Source: Martinezella rhizogenes (GTDB lineage: Bacteria; Pseudomonadota; Alphaproteobacteria; Rhizobiales; Rhizobiaceae). Taken from it: a stretch of DNA of 64,000 nt. Shown piece by piece: positions 45,288 to 55,214 of the stretch. The stretch is from assembly GCF_007002745.1 (NCBI RefSeq), contig NZ_SGNY01000001.1, positions 496,001-560,000 on the forward strand, written 5' to 3'. A model generated the notes under the pieces. It was not told the origin of the DNA and did not search any database. It was given only the letters and a program-made list of their open reading frames with translations. Made by a program: the position numbers and the translations under genes. Every line of letters begins with the position of its first letter. Within the stretch, counting starts at the first letter, position 1.

Positions 45288-46646
45288 TTACTTGGCGTCG
45301 AGCAGGTCCTTGACTTCCAAGAGGACGAATTCGTTATCGTCAGCCTTGTCCAGCGCACGACCTGCCGAGAAGGGCAGGTTGTTGTCGTTGCCGACGATGA
45401 TATGCGTGGCGTCAACGCGGTCGACATTCTCGATGGTGACAAAAGGCATGTCGTAATAGCCGTTGCCGCCGCCCTGACGTTTCTTGTTGTCAGGATCGGA
45501 GATCTTCAGAAGATCGATATAGCCGATCTTGCGGGCGGCCTTGCCGACATTGGCGTCATTGAACTCGATCTTGTAGATGCGCTTGACCTTGGAGGGCACG
45601 GCAAAGCAGTTTGCTTCCGGCTTCTTCGGATCGGCGCACGCCTTGTCGGCGGTGCCGGCGCCATTGTCACGTTCGATGACCAGCGCCGTGCTGTCATCAA
45701 GCATGTTGAAGTCGCCGATGGCTTCGCCGCCCTCTGCCAGCGGATAGAGCCAGGTGCGGCCGGTCCATTCCTTCTTGGCGGTGTCGAGTTCGATGATCCG
45801 AAGGCCGGTCGAACCGTCTTCGGTTTTCTCCACCTGGCCATCGGCGGTGTAGAGCGGGCCTTCCAGCAGACCGTAGAGCTTCGAACCGTCCTTGGAGAGC
45901 GCCATGCCTTCATAACCGCCGGAACGTTTCAGGTTGAAGGCAGGCATTTTCTGCGTCGGGTTGCCGGGCAGGGCCAGAGTCGGATGATCCGGTGACTTCA
46001 CGTCGATGTCACCAGCCTTGGTGGCAATGACGTCGGTCAACTTGCCGTCACGGGTGAATTTCAGGATGTAAGGACCGAACTCTTCGCCCACCCAGAAACC
46101 ATCGGCGACAGGCTGAATGGATTCGACGTCGAAATCGGCGCCCGTCAGGTAACGCTTGCTCGATCCTTCGAGAACGATCGGGAAGGGCGCTTTCATGTCA
46201 GGGTCGGAGAGAAACACGGTTTCAAGCGCGTTGACCTTGCCGGCGTCCCAGTCGAACTTCAGATGGTGAAGCATCAGCATGGCGTCGCTGGAATTCAGCT
46301 TGGAACCGAAGCCGTTGTCGGAAAGGCTCCAGAAGCTGCCGTCGGCCATGGCCTTGATACCGGAAAAGCCCTGCATCGGCTGGCCGTTGAACGGCATGGA
46401 AAGACCGGTCAGGCGAACGCCGTCCTTGCCGGGCACGGTGCCGAGGCCCTCGGCGCGCTTGCGGTCGGCCGTCGTGAACTTGGCGGAGGTCTTGAGGTGC
46501 TCCGGCGCATCTGATGGTGCTGGGATGATGGTGTTGGCCGGCAGAATGGCGTGGGAGACCAGCTTTGCCGGAAACTCCTTCTCGGCCGCATAAGATGTGG
46601 TGGCAAGCGCGAGAACTGCGCAGGACGCGAAAAGAATGTGCTTCAT
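45288..46646 (-). CDS. Exported esterase-like protein of the phytase family
   Basis: A 452-residue periplasmic protein with a signal peptide (MKHILFASCAVLALATTSYA). The mature sequence matches the esterase-like phytase domain: a bladed beta-propeller with LTGLSMPFNGQPMQGFSGIK, GSFWSLSDNGFGSKLNS, GFWVGEEFGPYILKF, GGYEGMALSKDG and VIERDNGAG. The family is annotated as alkaline-phosphatase or phytase-like; the substrate is not established. The start at 46646 follows GAGGGG; an ATG at 46835 in frame would overlap the cyclase gene and lacks a signal peptide. Two hairpins follow the stop. Confidence 0.83.
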   Translation of the reverse strand: MKHILFASCAVLALATTSYAAEKEFPAKLVSHAILPANTIIPAPSDAPEHLKTSAKFTTADRKRAEGLGTVPGKDGVRLTGLSMPFNGQPMQGFSGIKAMADGSFWSLSDNGFGSKLNSSDAMLMLHHLKFDWDAGKVNALETVFLSDPDMKAPFPIVLEGSSKRYLTGADFDVESIQPVADGFWVGEEFGPYILKFTRDGKLTDVIATKAGDIDVKSPDHPTLALPGNPTQKMPAFNLKRSGGYEGMALSKDGSKLYGLLEGPLYTADGQVEKTEDGSTGLRIIELDTAKKEWTGRTWLYPLAEGGEAIGDFNMLDDSTALVIERDNGAGTADKACADPKKPEANCFAVPSKVKRIYKIEFNDANVGKAARKIGYIDLLKISDPDNKKRQGGGNGYYDMPFVTIENVDRVDATHIIVGNDNNLPFSAGRALDKADDNEFVLLEVKDLLDAK

Positions 46647-46798
46647 GGATAAGACCCCTCGATACCTGTTGAAGACAGGATTGAGGCGATAGGGGCGCTC
46701 CATGACAGGCAGGTGATTGTCGTTTGAAGCTTTGATGAATTTTGATGACGGCTGCCGTCTCCAAACGGGACAGCACGGCTTCTTCCAGCCAATTGCCC

Positions 46799-47827
46799 TT
46801 ATGCGGCAGGGGCCTGATACTGGCTGAGCGTGCATACACCCAGTGTCTGGCCACGGCCCTTGACCGCATGTTCACCGAGATATTCGCTGCGCACACCCTT
46901 TGGAAGCACCAGTTGGTGGGCAAGGTCTGCGGAAATCAGCACCGGGTGGCCGAGCATCTTGCTCAGTGATTCGAGACGCGAGGTCGTGTTCACCGTATCG
47001 CCGAAATAGGTGATCTTGTGGTGATCGACACCGATTTCCGCTGTTATGACCGGCCCGCCATGGATGGCGAAGCGCAGGCGCGGCACTTCGCCGAATCGGG
47101 AAATCCACATGTCGCGTTTTTCCTCGATGGTCGCCAGAATATCGAAGACACAGCGCACGCAGGCCGCCCGCCTGATTGCCATGTGATAGGGCCAGGTGAT
47201 GATGGCGGCGTCGCCAATATAGTCATCGATGACGCCGCCATGTTTCCGGACCGGTGCGGCATAGCTCGCGAAGATTTCGCCGAGAAACTCCTGGGCCTTC
47301 AGGTCGCCATTGGTTTCGGCAAATGAGGTGGAGCCGACAAGATCGATGAAGATGAAGACGCGGTCTTCGCTGACGGGGCGGCGATAGCGTCCGAGAATGA
47401 GATCGATGAAGATGTCGCGGCCGAGAAGCTCGCGCACCCGCATGATGAAAACGATGATGCCGCAGACGATGAGGGTGAAGACGAGCGTCTGCACTTCGGC
47501 ATGCACAGCCCGTTTCCAGGTGCCGGGAAATATCCCGCTCAGCCACAGGATGGTGCCGCCAAGCCCGAAGCCGCAGAAAACGAGAACGGCATAGATGATC
47601 AGACCGACGGCGATATAGACCGGTGTCGGCAATGCGCTGACCCGCCGCGACAGGCCGGGCATGATGTAACCGCGCTCAAAAGCGAGAATGGGTGCGCAGG
47701 CAAACAGCGCATAGGTCGCGCCGATCAATGCGCCGCCGCCATATTCCAGAAATGCGTAGGCCACCCCGGCGCCGGCCACGGCAACGAAGAGCACCACGTA
47801 ATCCAGAATGGGCAGCAATTTTCTCAT
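46799..47827 (-). CDS. Membrane class III adenylate/guanylate cyclase
   Basis: A 342-residue protein with four or five hydrophobic helices in the first 135 residues and a class III cyclase domain (about 155-330). The metal-binding Asp residues are in IFIDLVGSTSF and YIGDAAII, and the transition-state Asn/Arg pair is in GDTVNTTSRLE. The usual adenine-specifying Lys before the second motif is replaced (GGVIDDYIGD), so the substrate preference is uncertain. There is no HAMP domain. It has a short gap to the phytase-like gene downstream, on the same strand. Confidence 0.87.
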   Translation of the reverse strand: MRKLLPILDYVVLFVAVAGAGVAYAFLEYGGGALIGATYALFACAPILAFERGYIMPGLSRRVSALPTPVYIAVGLIIYAVLVFCGFGLGGTILWLSGIFPGTWKRAVHAEVQTLVFTLIVCGIIVFIMRVRELLGRDIFIDLILGRYRRPVSEDRVFIFIDLVGSTSFAETNGDLKAQEFLGEIFASYAAPVRKHGGVIDDYIGDAAIITWPYHMAIRRAACVRCVFDILATIEEKRDMWISRFGEVPRLRFAIHGGPVITAEIGVDHHKITYFGDTVNTTSRLESLSKMLGHPVLISADLAHQLVLPKGVRSEYLGEHAVKGRGQTLGVCTLSQYQAPAA

Positions 47828-48032
47828 GTCGGTTCTTGGGTCTCGGGCAGGGAAGGCTTGGCCTCGGGAAGGAAGAACTGGCCGCTCCCGTCGGCGAAGC
47901 TTCTGTTGCGGTCATATGCGACATTAATGTGGAAAATGCGCTGCAAAAAGTGACCTTTCAGTAAGGTCACATGAAGGATTGGAAAGGTTGTTGCCCTGTT
48001 GCCGCAAAACGGGCGCACAGGTGGCATTACGT

Positions 48033-48641
48033 CTAATATGATGTTCTGTAATAGACAGTTTCAAGCGGGGATTGCGGCCGGTCATCCGGCGAACGGTTCG
48101 ACCATTTGACCGGAAAGGCGGCAAAACGCAGCCGCTTGCCGTCGATCCATGCCCGGTCGAACAGGGTTTCTCCCTTGTGGGCAAAGGTGATGGCTGCACA
48201 GGTCCGGCCATCGACATCAAAGGGAACATTCTCCTTCCAGCCGTTCAGGCCGCAGCCGGTGCCCTTCGGGTCGCCATTATAGTGCGCAACGACGTCGGCG
48301 TCGTTCGGTGTCATGGTAATCGCGGTGACGGTATGGGCAAAGAGCATGCTGTCATGGTCTCTCAGGCCACCATCAAGCGTGCCTTCATAACGTACCTGCA
48401 CCGTGGGCTGCTGGCAGCCATTGCGGGCATAGATCTGCGAGACGGCGTGCATGCGATCACCGCGTATCGTGATGCGTGTGACAATGCCATGCCGGTCGTT
48501 CTTGCCGATCTTCAGGCAGTCGGTCGTCCATTCGCCCTGAAGATCGACCTTGCCGTCATCGGCGCGCGCGGAAAAAGGGGCGGGGAGAATGCCTGCGGCC
48601 GCCACAAGGGCGGCCAGCAGCAGGATGCGGGCAGGTTTCAT
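48033..48641 (-). CDS. Exported protein of unknown function
   Basis: A 202-residue protein with a signal peptide (ILLLAALVAAAGILPAPFSARA) and no domain that I recognise. The mature part is beta-rich: LQGEWTTDCLKIG, HAVSQIYARNGC, TVQVRYEGTLDGG and a Cys-containing NGDPKGTGCGLNGW. Four Cys could form two disulfides. GAGGG stands nine bases before ATG 48641. It follows rnd after 77 bp on the same strand and precedes the cyclase gene by 205 bp. Confidence 0.68.
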   Translation of the reverse strand: MKPARILLLAALVAAAGILPAPFSARADDGKVDLQGEWTTDCLKIGKNDRHGIVTRITIRGDRMHAVSQIYARNGCQQPTVQVRYEGTLDGGLRDHDSMLFAHTVTAITMTPNDADVVAHYNGDPKGTGCGLNGWKENVPFDVDGRTCAAITFAHKGETLFDRAWIDGKRLRFAAFPVKWSNRSPDDRPQSPLETVYYRTSY

Positions 48642-48718
48642 CACAAGACCCTCAAAGCGCAACGATGTGCACAGGGATGGACCGCGATACGGGCAAAATT
48701 GGGGTTAAAAGCGAGGGG

Positions 48719-49879
48719 CTACTCGCCGCTCACCGCAACCTCAACCGCCTCGACCTTCTTGCCGGCAAAACGCAGCGCCACTTCGCCGTTGATGAGTTTC
48801 AGCGCCACATCGCCGAAGAGTTCGCGCCGCCAGCCGGTCAGTGCCCCCACGGTCGCGTTTTCACCTTCAGCGGCGATCTTGTCCAGATCGTCGCTGTTGG
48901 CGATGACCTTGGCGGCAACGCCGTGCTTGTCGGCCGTCAGCTTCAGCAGAACCTTCAAGAGTTCCACGGCAGCACCGGAGCCTTCCGGCGCGTGGCTGTG
49001 GCGCGGCGCCTTGGGCATTTCCTCTTTCGGCAATGCCAGCGCTGCATTTACGGTTTCGATGATGGCGGTACCCGAAGTGGAGCGTTCCCAGCCTTTGGGG
49101 ATCGTGCGCAGGCGCGATAGCGCCTCGGCGTCCTTAGGCTGCTGCTGGGCGATTTCGAAGATCGCATCGTCCTTCAGGACGCGCGAACGTGGCACGTTGC
49201 GCGAGCGCGCCTCACGCTCGCGCCAGGCGGCGACGAATTTGAGGATGGCGAGCTCGGTCGGCTTGCGCAGGCGCGATTTCAGCCTCAGCCACGCGTCGTC
49301 GGGATGCATGTCATAGGTGTCACGCGATTCCAGAATGTCCATCTCTTCGGTCAGCCACAGAGAGCGGCCTTCGCGCTCCAGCTGCGACTTCAGCGAGAGA
49401 TAGACGTCGCGCAGATGGGTCACGTCGGCCAGCGCGTAATCCAGCTGCTTTTCGGTCAGCGGGCGGCGGCTCCAGTCGGTGAAGCGCGAGGATTTGTCGA
49501 TCTGGACGTTCTTGATCTTCTGCACCAGCTGGTCGTAGGAGATCGAATCGCCGAAACCGCAGACCATGGCGGCGACCTGGGTGTCGAAGATCGGGTGTGG
49601 AATGAGCCCGCCGAGATGGTAGATGATTTCGATATCCTGCCGTGCGGCATGGAAAACCTTCACGACAGCAGGATTGGCCATCAGCTCGAAAAGCGGCGTG
49701 AGATCGAGACCCTTGGCGAGCGGATCGACCAGCACTTCAAGCGTCGGGCTTGCCATCTGCACGAGACAAAGCTCCGGCCAGAAGGTCGTTTCCCGCAGGA
49801 ACTCGGTGTCGATGGTGATGAATTCCGATTTCGCCAGTTCCGTGCAGGCTTCGGCGAGGGCGGCAGTCGTTTCAATCAT
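48719..49879 (-). CDS. rnd: Ribonuclease D
   Basis: A 386-residue 3'-5' exoribonuclease that trims tRNA and other stable RNA 3' ends. The DEDDy catalytic set is present: Asp/Glu in FITIDTEFL, Asp in HAARQDIEI, and Tyr/Asp in YALADVTHL. Two HRDC domains follow (about 210-290 and 310-370). The chosen ATG at 49879 starts with MIETTAALAEAC; the frame continues to 50098 without similarity. It is 83 bp downstream of the MFS gene on the same strand. Length matches alphaproteobacterial homologues. Confidence 0.93.
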   Translation of the reverse strand: MIETTAALAEACTELAKSEFITIDTEFLRETTFWPELCLVQMASPTLEVLVDPLAKGLDLTPLFELMANPAVVKVFHAARQDIEIIYHLGGLIPHPIFDTQVAAMVCGFGDSISYDQLVQKIKNVQIDKSSRFTDWSRRPLTEKQLDYALADVTHLRDVYLSLKSQLEREGRSLWLTEEMDILESRDTYDMHPDDAWLRLKSRLRKPTELAILKFVAAWREREARSRNVPRSRVLKDDAIFEIAQQQPKDAEALSRLRTIPKGWERSTSGTAIIETVNAALALPKEEMPKAPRHSHAPEGSGAAVELLKVLLKLTADKHGVAAKVIANSDDLDKIAAEGENATVGALTGWRRELFGDVALKLINGEVALRFAGKKVEAVEVAVSGE

Positions 49880-49961
49880 TGCAAATGGCCACTCGTGAAA
49901 ATTATCCGTCTTACTTTCCCTTTGCCGGGCGCATGTCAATACAAAGCCCGCCTTTGAAGGC

Positions 49962-51233
49962 TCAAGGATCGTTTTTCTCGGGCGGATTGGGCTCCGTCCC
50001 GTCCTTTTTGGGCGGCATGGGGGCTGCGAGCTTCTGAAAATAGGCGGATGTGCGCAAAAGCGAACGGAACCGCCAGTTCCTCTCTTCCACGGGAACACCC
50101 TCGCGCACCCGCAGCCGGTATATGGTGTAGGCGATGAAAACGATCTGGATCGCGGCGGTGTAGCTGAACAGTGCCTTCGGGCCGAACTGGTCGATCAGAA
50201 CGGAAGCGAGCAGGGGGCCGACAGTCGCACCCACCGACCAGAAGAACAAAAGCCCGGCCGAAACCATCGCATGTTCGCCTTCCTTGGCATGGTCGTTGCC
50301 GTGGGCGGAACTGAGCGAATAAAGCGGCAGGGCGAATGCGCCGAACACGAAGACGCCGATAATGTTGCTCCACTCGTCGGTGCCGGCGAAGAAGGCGAGA
50401 AACAGGCCGACGATCACCGAGCCCGCGGTGGTGGCGAGAATGATGATGCGTCGGTCATAACGATCGGAATAAACGCCGAGCGGATATTGCAGCACAACGC
50501 CGCCGATGATGCCGGCGCTCATGAAGGTGGCGATGGCAGTTACCGAAAGGCCGATCTGTTCGGCGTAGATCGGGCCGATGTTGCGAAAAGCCGCCATGCT
50601 GAGACCGACGGCGACGCAGCCGACGACGGCAAGTGGTGAAATGCGCCAGACGGCGAAAAGATTGAAAGGTATCTGTTTCGGCGGGGCGGGGTTGGATTTG
50701 TCGGCAAGCGAGATCGGCACCAGCGACAGCGAAAGCGCCATGGCGATCAGCGAAAATACCACGGGGCCATCGATGCCGGCGACGGGTATGATGTATTGCG
50801 CAAGAGTGACGGAGCCGAGATCGACGAAACGATAGATGGAGAGTGTCCGCGCCCGGTTGGAATTCGTCACCTGCGCATTGATCCAGCTTTCGATGGCCGC
50901 GAAAAGACAGGCAACCGCAATGCCGATGATGAAGCGCATCGCTAGCCAGAACAGCGGATGCAGGATGAGCGGCATGGCAATCGACGCAGCCGACGCCACG
51001 GCCGCCATGGTGGCAAAAGTGCGGATATGGCCGATCTTGCGCAGCAGGCGTGTCACCGAAATGCAGCCGAGCGCGAAACCGAGACTATAGGCGGCGCTGA
51101 TGAGGCCGATGGTGCTGGCCGAAAACCCTTCGGACAGGCCGCGCAGCGCGATATAGGTTCCTTGCAGGCCATTGCCGCCGATCAGGATGCCGGCGGTGAC
51201 GAGAAGCGGGATAAGGGGTCTGATCTGGCTCAT
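49962..51233 (-). CDS. MFS transporter (YcaD-like)
   Basis: A 423-residue carrier with 12 hydrophobic helices. Features of the family include [18 protein letters not shown] in helix 1-2, [20 protein letters not shown] (the loop 2-3 region) and [13 protein letters not shown] in helix 5. The type is sometimes annotated as YcaD-like or as a sugar/drug efflux protein; the substrate is unknown. The C-terminal tail is Lys/Pro-rich. It is divergent from aspS with about 180 bp between the starts. Confidence 0.85.
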   Translation of the reverse strand: MSQIRPLIPLLVTAGILIGGNGLQGTYIALRGLSEGFSASTIGLISAAYSLGFALGCISVTRLLRKIGHIRTFATMAAVASAASIAMPLILHPLFWLAMRFIIGIAVACLFAAIESWINAQVTNSNRARTLSIYRFVDLGSVTLAQYIIPVAGIDGPVVFSLIAMALSLSLVPISLADKSNPAPPKQIPFNLFAVWRISPLAVVGCVAVGLSMAAFRNIGPIYAEQIGLSVTAIATFMSAGIIGGVVLQYPLGVYSDRYDRRIIILATTAGSVIVGLFLAFFAGTDEWSNIIGVFVFGAFALPLYSLSSAHGNDHAKEGEHAMVSAGLLFFWSVGATVGPLLASVLIDQFGPKALFSYTAAIQIVFIAYTIYRLRVREGVPVEERNWRFRSLLRTSAYFQKLAAPMPPKKDGTEPNPPEKNDP

Positions 51234-51413
51234 TGCGGGCCGACTCGGTTTGGCGGGCTGAATAAGCACTATCTAAAGCCAAGGCGGGGGAAAGGACAGT
51301 CAGGAGGCGACAATCTTGCGCTTTGCCTTGACAAATCAGGCTGGTCATGCGTTTTTCCGGCCAAATTCGACAGTGCGGCTGATCTGGCCCACGACACGTT
51401 CCAGGATATAAAA

Positions 51414-53201
51414 ATGCATCGTTACCGCAGCCACACCTGTGCCGCTCTTCGCAAGTCCGACGTCGGCGAAACCGTTCGCCTTTCCGGTTGGGTTCACCGC
51501 GTGCGAGATCATGGCGGCGTTCTCTTCATCGACCTTCGCGACCATTACGGCATCACCCAGGTGGTGGCCGATCCCGATAGCCCGGCCTTCAAGGTTGCCG
51601 AGACGGTGCGCGGCGAATGGGTGATCCGCATCGACGGTCTGGTCAAGGCGCGTTCAGAGGACACCATCAACAAGGGCATGGCGACCGGCGAGATCGAGCT
51701 TTACGCGCAGGAAATCGAGGTTCTGGGTGTTGCCAAGGAACTGCCGCTGCCTGTCTTCGGCGAGCCGGAATATCCTGAGGACGTTCGCCTCAAGTACCGC
51801 TTCCTCGACCTGCGCCGCGAGACGCTGCACAGGAACATCGTCAAGCGCACGCAGATCATCTCTTCCATGCGCAAGGGCATGGGTGAACTGGGCTTTGCCG
51901 AATACACGACGCCGATCCTCACCGCATCCTCGCCGGAAGGTGCGCGCGACTTCCTCGTTCCCTCGCGCATCCATGAAGGCCAGTTCTTCGCGCTGCCGCA
52001 GGCGCCGCAGCAGTACAAGCAGCTTCTGATGGTGGCCGGTTTCGACCGCTACTTCCAGATCGCTCCGTGCTTCCGCGATGAAGACCCGCGTGCCGACCGT
52101 CTGCCAGGTGAATTCTACCAGCTCGACGTTGAAATGAGCTTCGTGACCCAGGAAGATGTCTGGACCACGATGGAGCCAATGATGACGGCCGTGTTCGAAC
52201 AGTTTGCCGAAGGCAAGCCGGTGACGAAACAGTGGCCACGCATTCCCTATGACGAATCGATCCGTAAATACGGCTCCGACAAGCCGGACCTGCGCAACCC
52301 GATCGTCATGGAAGCCGTGACCGAGCATTTCGATGGTTCGGGCTTCAAGGTCTTCGCCAACATGATCGCTTCCAACCCCAAGGTTCAGGTCTGGGCAATC
52401 CCGGCCAAGACCGGCGGCTCGCGCGCTTTCTGCGACCGCATGAACGCATGGGCGCAGTCTCAGGGCCAGCCGGGCCTCGGTTATATCTTCTGGAAGGAAG
52501 AAGACGGCAAGGTCGGCGGCTCCGGTCCGCTTGCCAAGAACATTGGCGAGGAACGCACCGAGGCGCTGCGCCAGCAGCTCGGCCTGGAAGCGGGTGATGC
52601 CTGCTTCTTCGTCGCCGGTGATCCCGCCAAGTTCTACAAGTTCGCCGGCGAGGCGCGCACCCGCGCCGCCGACGAGCTGAACCTGATCGATCGCGACCGT
52701 TTCGAAATGTGCTGGATCGTCGATTTCCCCTTCTTCGAATACAACGACGAAGAAAAGAAGATCGACTTTGCTCACAACCCGTTCTCCATGCCGCAGGGCG
52801 GCATGGAAGCGCTGGAAGGGCAGGATCCGCTCTCCATCAAGGCGTTCCAGTATGACGCGGTCTGCAACGGTTTTGAAATCGCCTCCGGCTCGATCCGTAA
52901 CCAGTCGCCTGAGCTGATGGTCAAGGCCTTCGAAAAGGTCGGCCTGTCGCAGAGCGATGTGGAAGAGCGCTTCGGCGGTCTCTACCGCGCCTTCCAGTAC
53001 GGCGCGCCTCCGCATGGCGGTTGCGCATTCGGCATCGACCGTGTGGTCATGCTGCTGGTCGGCGCCAAGAACCTGCGCGAAATCACGCTGTTCCCGATGA
53101 ACCAGCAGGCGCAGGATCTCTTGATGAACGCCCCGTCGCCGGCAACGCCGACGCAGCTTCGCGAACTGGCGCTGCGCGTTATTCCGTCCAAAAAGGACTG
53201 A
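51414..53201 (+). CDS. aspS: Aspartate-tRNA ligase
   Basis: A 595-residue class II synthetase of bacterial type, with an N-terminal OB anticodon-binding fold ([20 protein letters not shown]), class II motif 2 around [19 protein letters not shown], the GAD insertion (about 290-420), and motif 3 with [14 protein letters not shown]. In alphaproteobacteria this enzyme is often non-discriminating and also charges tRNA-Asn. The ATG at 51414 follows AGGA; the frame upstream to 50958 is not coding and runs through the MFS gene. A strong terminator follows. Confidence 0.97.
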   Translation: MHRYRSHTCAALRKSDVGETVRLSGWVHRVRDHGGVLFIDLRDHYGITQVVADPDSPAFKVAETVRGEWVIRIDGLVKARSEDTINKGMATGEIELYAQEIEVLGVAKELPLPVFGEPEYPEDVRLKYRFLDLRRETLHRNIVKRTQIISSMRKGMGELGFAEYTTPILTASSPEGARDFLVPSRIHEGQFFALPQAPQQYKQLLMVAGFDRYFQIAPCFRDEDPRADRLPGEFYQLDVEMSFVTQEDVWTTMEPMMTAVFEQFAEGKPVTKQWPRIPYDESIRKYGSDKPDLRNPIVMEAVTEHFDGSGFKVFANMIASNPKVQVWAIPAKTGGSRAFCDRMNAWAQSQGQPGLGYIFWKEEDGKVGGSGPLAKNIGEERTEALRQQLGLEAGDACFFVAGDPAKFYKFAGEARTRAADELNLIDRDRFEMCWIVDFPFFEYNDEEKKIDFAHNPFSMPQGGMEALEGQDPLSIKAFQYDAVCNGFEIASGSIRNQSPELMVKAFEKVGLSQSDVEERFGGLYRAFQYGAPPHGGCAFGIDRVVMLLVGAKNLREITLFPMNQQAQDLLMNAPSPATPTQLRELALRVIPSKKD

Positions 53202-53224
53202 TCTGGATTTATTCAGGTTCAAAC

Positions 53225-53256
53225 AAAGGGCTGGCGGCAACGCCGGCCCTTTTTGT
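53225..53256 (+). terminator. Intrinsic terminator of aspS
   Basis: AAAGGGCTGGCG (53225-53236) pairs with CGCCGGCCCTTT (53241-53252) around GCAA with one wobble, and T residues follow. It starts 24 bp after the aspS stop. Confidence 0.93.
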
Positions 53257-53454
53257 TTTTGCAACAAACGCGGCAAAGTCACAATTTTACCGCGAGTTAA
53301 ACCGAATTCCGCGCACAATCAGCCGAAATCCGCTTCCAGTATAGGCTCCGCGTTCACCTGGGGGACGCAAGACTATTTGGGGTTTTAAACTTGGGACAGC
53401 GCCGCCGAACTTCGCTTTCGGTTTCGGCGCGATCATATTTATAAGGATTTCAGA

Positions 53455-54900
53455 ATGGTACATGAAACGGAAAAAGATATCGCGCCGGCGGGTGGATATG
53501 CACCTCCAGCCCCGCCGCGCGGCAATTTCGCCGTCAGCCTGCGCTCGCCGGGCGCCAAGTTCCTGATGATCGGCTTCATATCCATGGTTCTGCTCGTGCC
53601 GCTCCTGCTTGTCTGGGGGTTGACGGAAGAGCGCGCCTCGCGGGCGGAAGATGTGTCGGGGCGGATTGCCAATGGCTGGGGCGGTGATCAGGTGGTGAAC
53701 GGTCCCTATCTTGCCGTGCCTTTCGACGTGGACCGCCGCCGCGAGGTGAATGGCCAAAGCATCGTCGACCGCACGACGGAATGGGTGCTGGTCATGCCGG
53801 AAACGCTTGAAGTTGCGGCCGATCTGAAGACCGAGGAAAAGCAGCTGTCGATCTACAGCCTGCCGGTCTATAACGGCAACATCGCGCTGAAAGGCCGCTT
53901 CGGTTCCGGCATCCTGCAGGACCTCGCGCGCTTTTCCGGCACGCCGCGACTGGAGAACGCCATTCTCGTCCTCAGCATACAGGATATGACCGGCATACGC
54001 TCCAGCGCCGGCGTCAAAATCGATGGCGGCCCGGTTCTGCCTTTTGATCCCGGCATGCGGGATATTTCGGTGATGACCAACCGCGCCGGTCCGGAGGTAT
54101 CGATCCGGTCCGATGCCGGTGTGCACAGGCCGATTGAGAGAAACCTCATCGAAACCGGCTTCGCCTTCGATATCGCCTTTTCCCTGAATGGTTCAGGCAG
54201 TTTCGCCGTGGCGCCGGCCGGCCAGACGACGAGCTTTGCGGCAAACGCCGATTGGCCACATCCCGGCTTCGAAGGCCTGTTCCTGCCCGAGCAGAAGACC
54301 GTCACCGCTACGGATTTCAAGGCGAACTGGACCATTCCTTATCTTGCGAGAGGCATAGACCGGGTGGTGGAGGGCACGCGTCTGCCGCTGTCGGGCAGCC
54401 TGATGACGATCAACCTCGTCGAACCCGTGAAATTTTACCAGATCATCGCCCGAACGCTGAAATATTCGATCGGTTTCATCTCACTGGTGTTTCTTGCCGT
54501 CTTCATCGTTGAACTCAAGGGCGGTACTGTCGTGCACTGGATACAATATGTGCTGACGGGGCTGGCGCTGATTATCTTCTACGTGTTGCTGCTGGCGCTC
54601 TCCGAGCATACGGGCTTCACGGTTGCCTATATCACGGCATCAACAGCGACGGCGGCGCTGATCGCATCTTATCTCGGTAGCGCAACCAATAGTCGCAGGA
54701 ATGGTGTGGCGTTGTTTACCGTATTGGCGGTCGCCTACGGCGTCATGTATCTGGTTTTGAACGAAGACGAATATGCGTTGCTGGCAGGTGCTGTGATTTC
54801 CTTCATTGCCATAGCCGCAACCATGTACGCCACCCGCCGGGTCGATTGGTCGGGGGCAGGCGCTTCGCAGATGCGCAACTCCGCAAACGAGGTGGTATAG
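53455..54900 (+). CDS. creD: Inner-membrane protein CreD-like
   Basis: A 481-residue CreD-family protein. It has one N-terminal membrane helix (about 37-56), a large periplasmic domain (about 60-330) with VNGPYLAVPFDV and MTINLVEPVKFYQ, and a C-terminal block of about six helices. The family member in E. coli is a CreBC target that affects colicin tolerance and envelope. No creB or creC is near, so its control here is unknown. AAGGA precedes the ATG. An N-terminal Pro-rich tail is not typical of E. coli CreD. Confidence 0.88.
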   Translation: MVHETEKDIAPAGGYAPPAPPRGNFAVSLRSPGAKFLMIGFISMVLLVPLLLVWGLTEERASRAEDVSGRIANGWGGDQVVNGPYLAVPFDVDRRREVNGQSIVDRTTEWVLVMPETLEVAADLKTEEKQLSIYSLPVYNGNIALKGRFGSGILQDLARFSGTPRLENAILVLSIQDMTGIRSSAGVKIDGGPVLPFDPGMRDISVMTNRAGPEVSIRSDAGVHRPIERNLIETGFAFDIAFSLNGSGSFAVAPAGQTTSFAANADWPHPGFEGLFLPEQKTVTATDFKANWTIPYLARGIDRVVEGTRLPLSGSLMTINLVEPVKFYQIIARTLKYSIGFISLVFLAVFIVELKGGTVVHWIQYVLTGLALIIFYVLLLALSEHTGFTVAYITASTATAALIASYLGSATNSRRNGVALFTVLAVAYGVMYLVLNEDEYALLAGAVISFIAIAATMYATRRVDWSGAGASQMRNSANEVV

Positions 54901-55214
54901 TCTGGCATGCTCCGGCCGGATTGATCTCAATCGACATAACTCCCTGTTTTTCTTTATCCGGCTTGGCGTCAGATGATAAAAGCAGGGAGGCAATACTGAG
55001 GCGGGAAAGCAGTACTTTCTCGCCTCCTGTCTACTCGGTTTTCCCGGCAGGTATCTTTATCGTGCAAACCTTTTGCTTGCGGGGATCTCCTGTCTATTCT
55101 GCTTAACCTGTGGATTGTCATAAAAACTTAATCAAACTGACAAATCCGGTAGAGAACTTCTTAAGTCTTGTCGATCATTCATCGCCCCCATGAAATTTCA
55201 CAAATGAGGGTTGA
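54901..55214. other. Intergenic region between creD and the chemoreceptor gene
   Basis: About 310 bp. A 12-bp hairpin (GAGGCGGGAAAG at 54998-55009 with CTTTCTCGCCTC at 55015-55026, one wobble) lies 98 bp past creD and may be a terminator, though it lacks a T-run. A direct repeat CTCCTGTCTAYTC occurs at about 55022 and again about 64 bp later. The promoter of the chemoreceptor is probably in the AT-rich last 120 bp, with TGAGGG as ribosome site before 55215. Confidence 0.45.

Noticed and set aside
51654-53318. A 554-codon minus-strand frame opposite aspS
   Set aside because: Shadow of aspS; no motif, and it crosses the aspS terminator.
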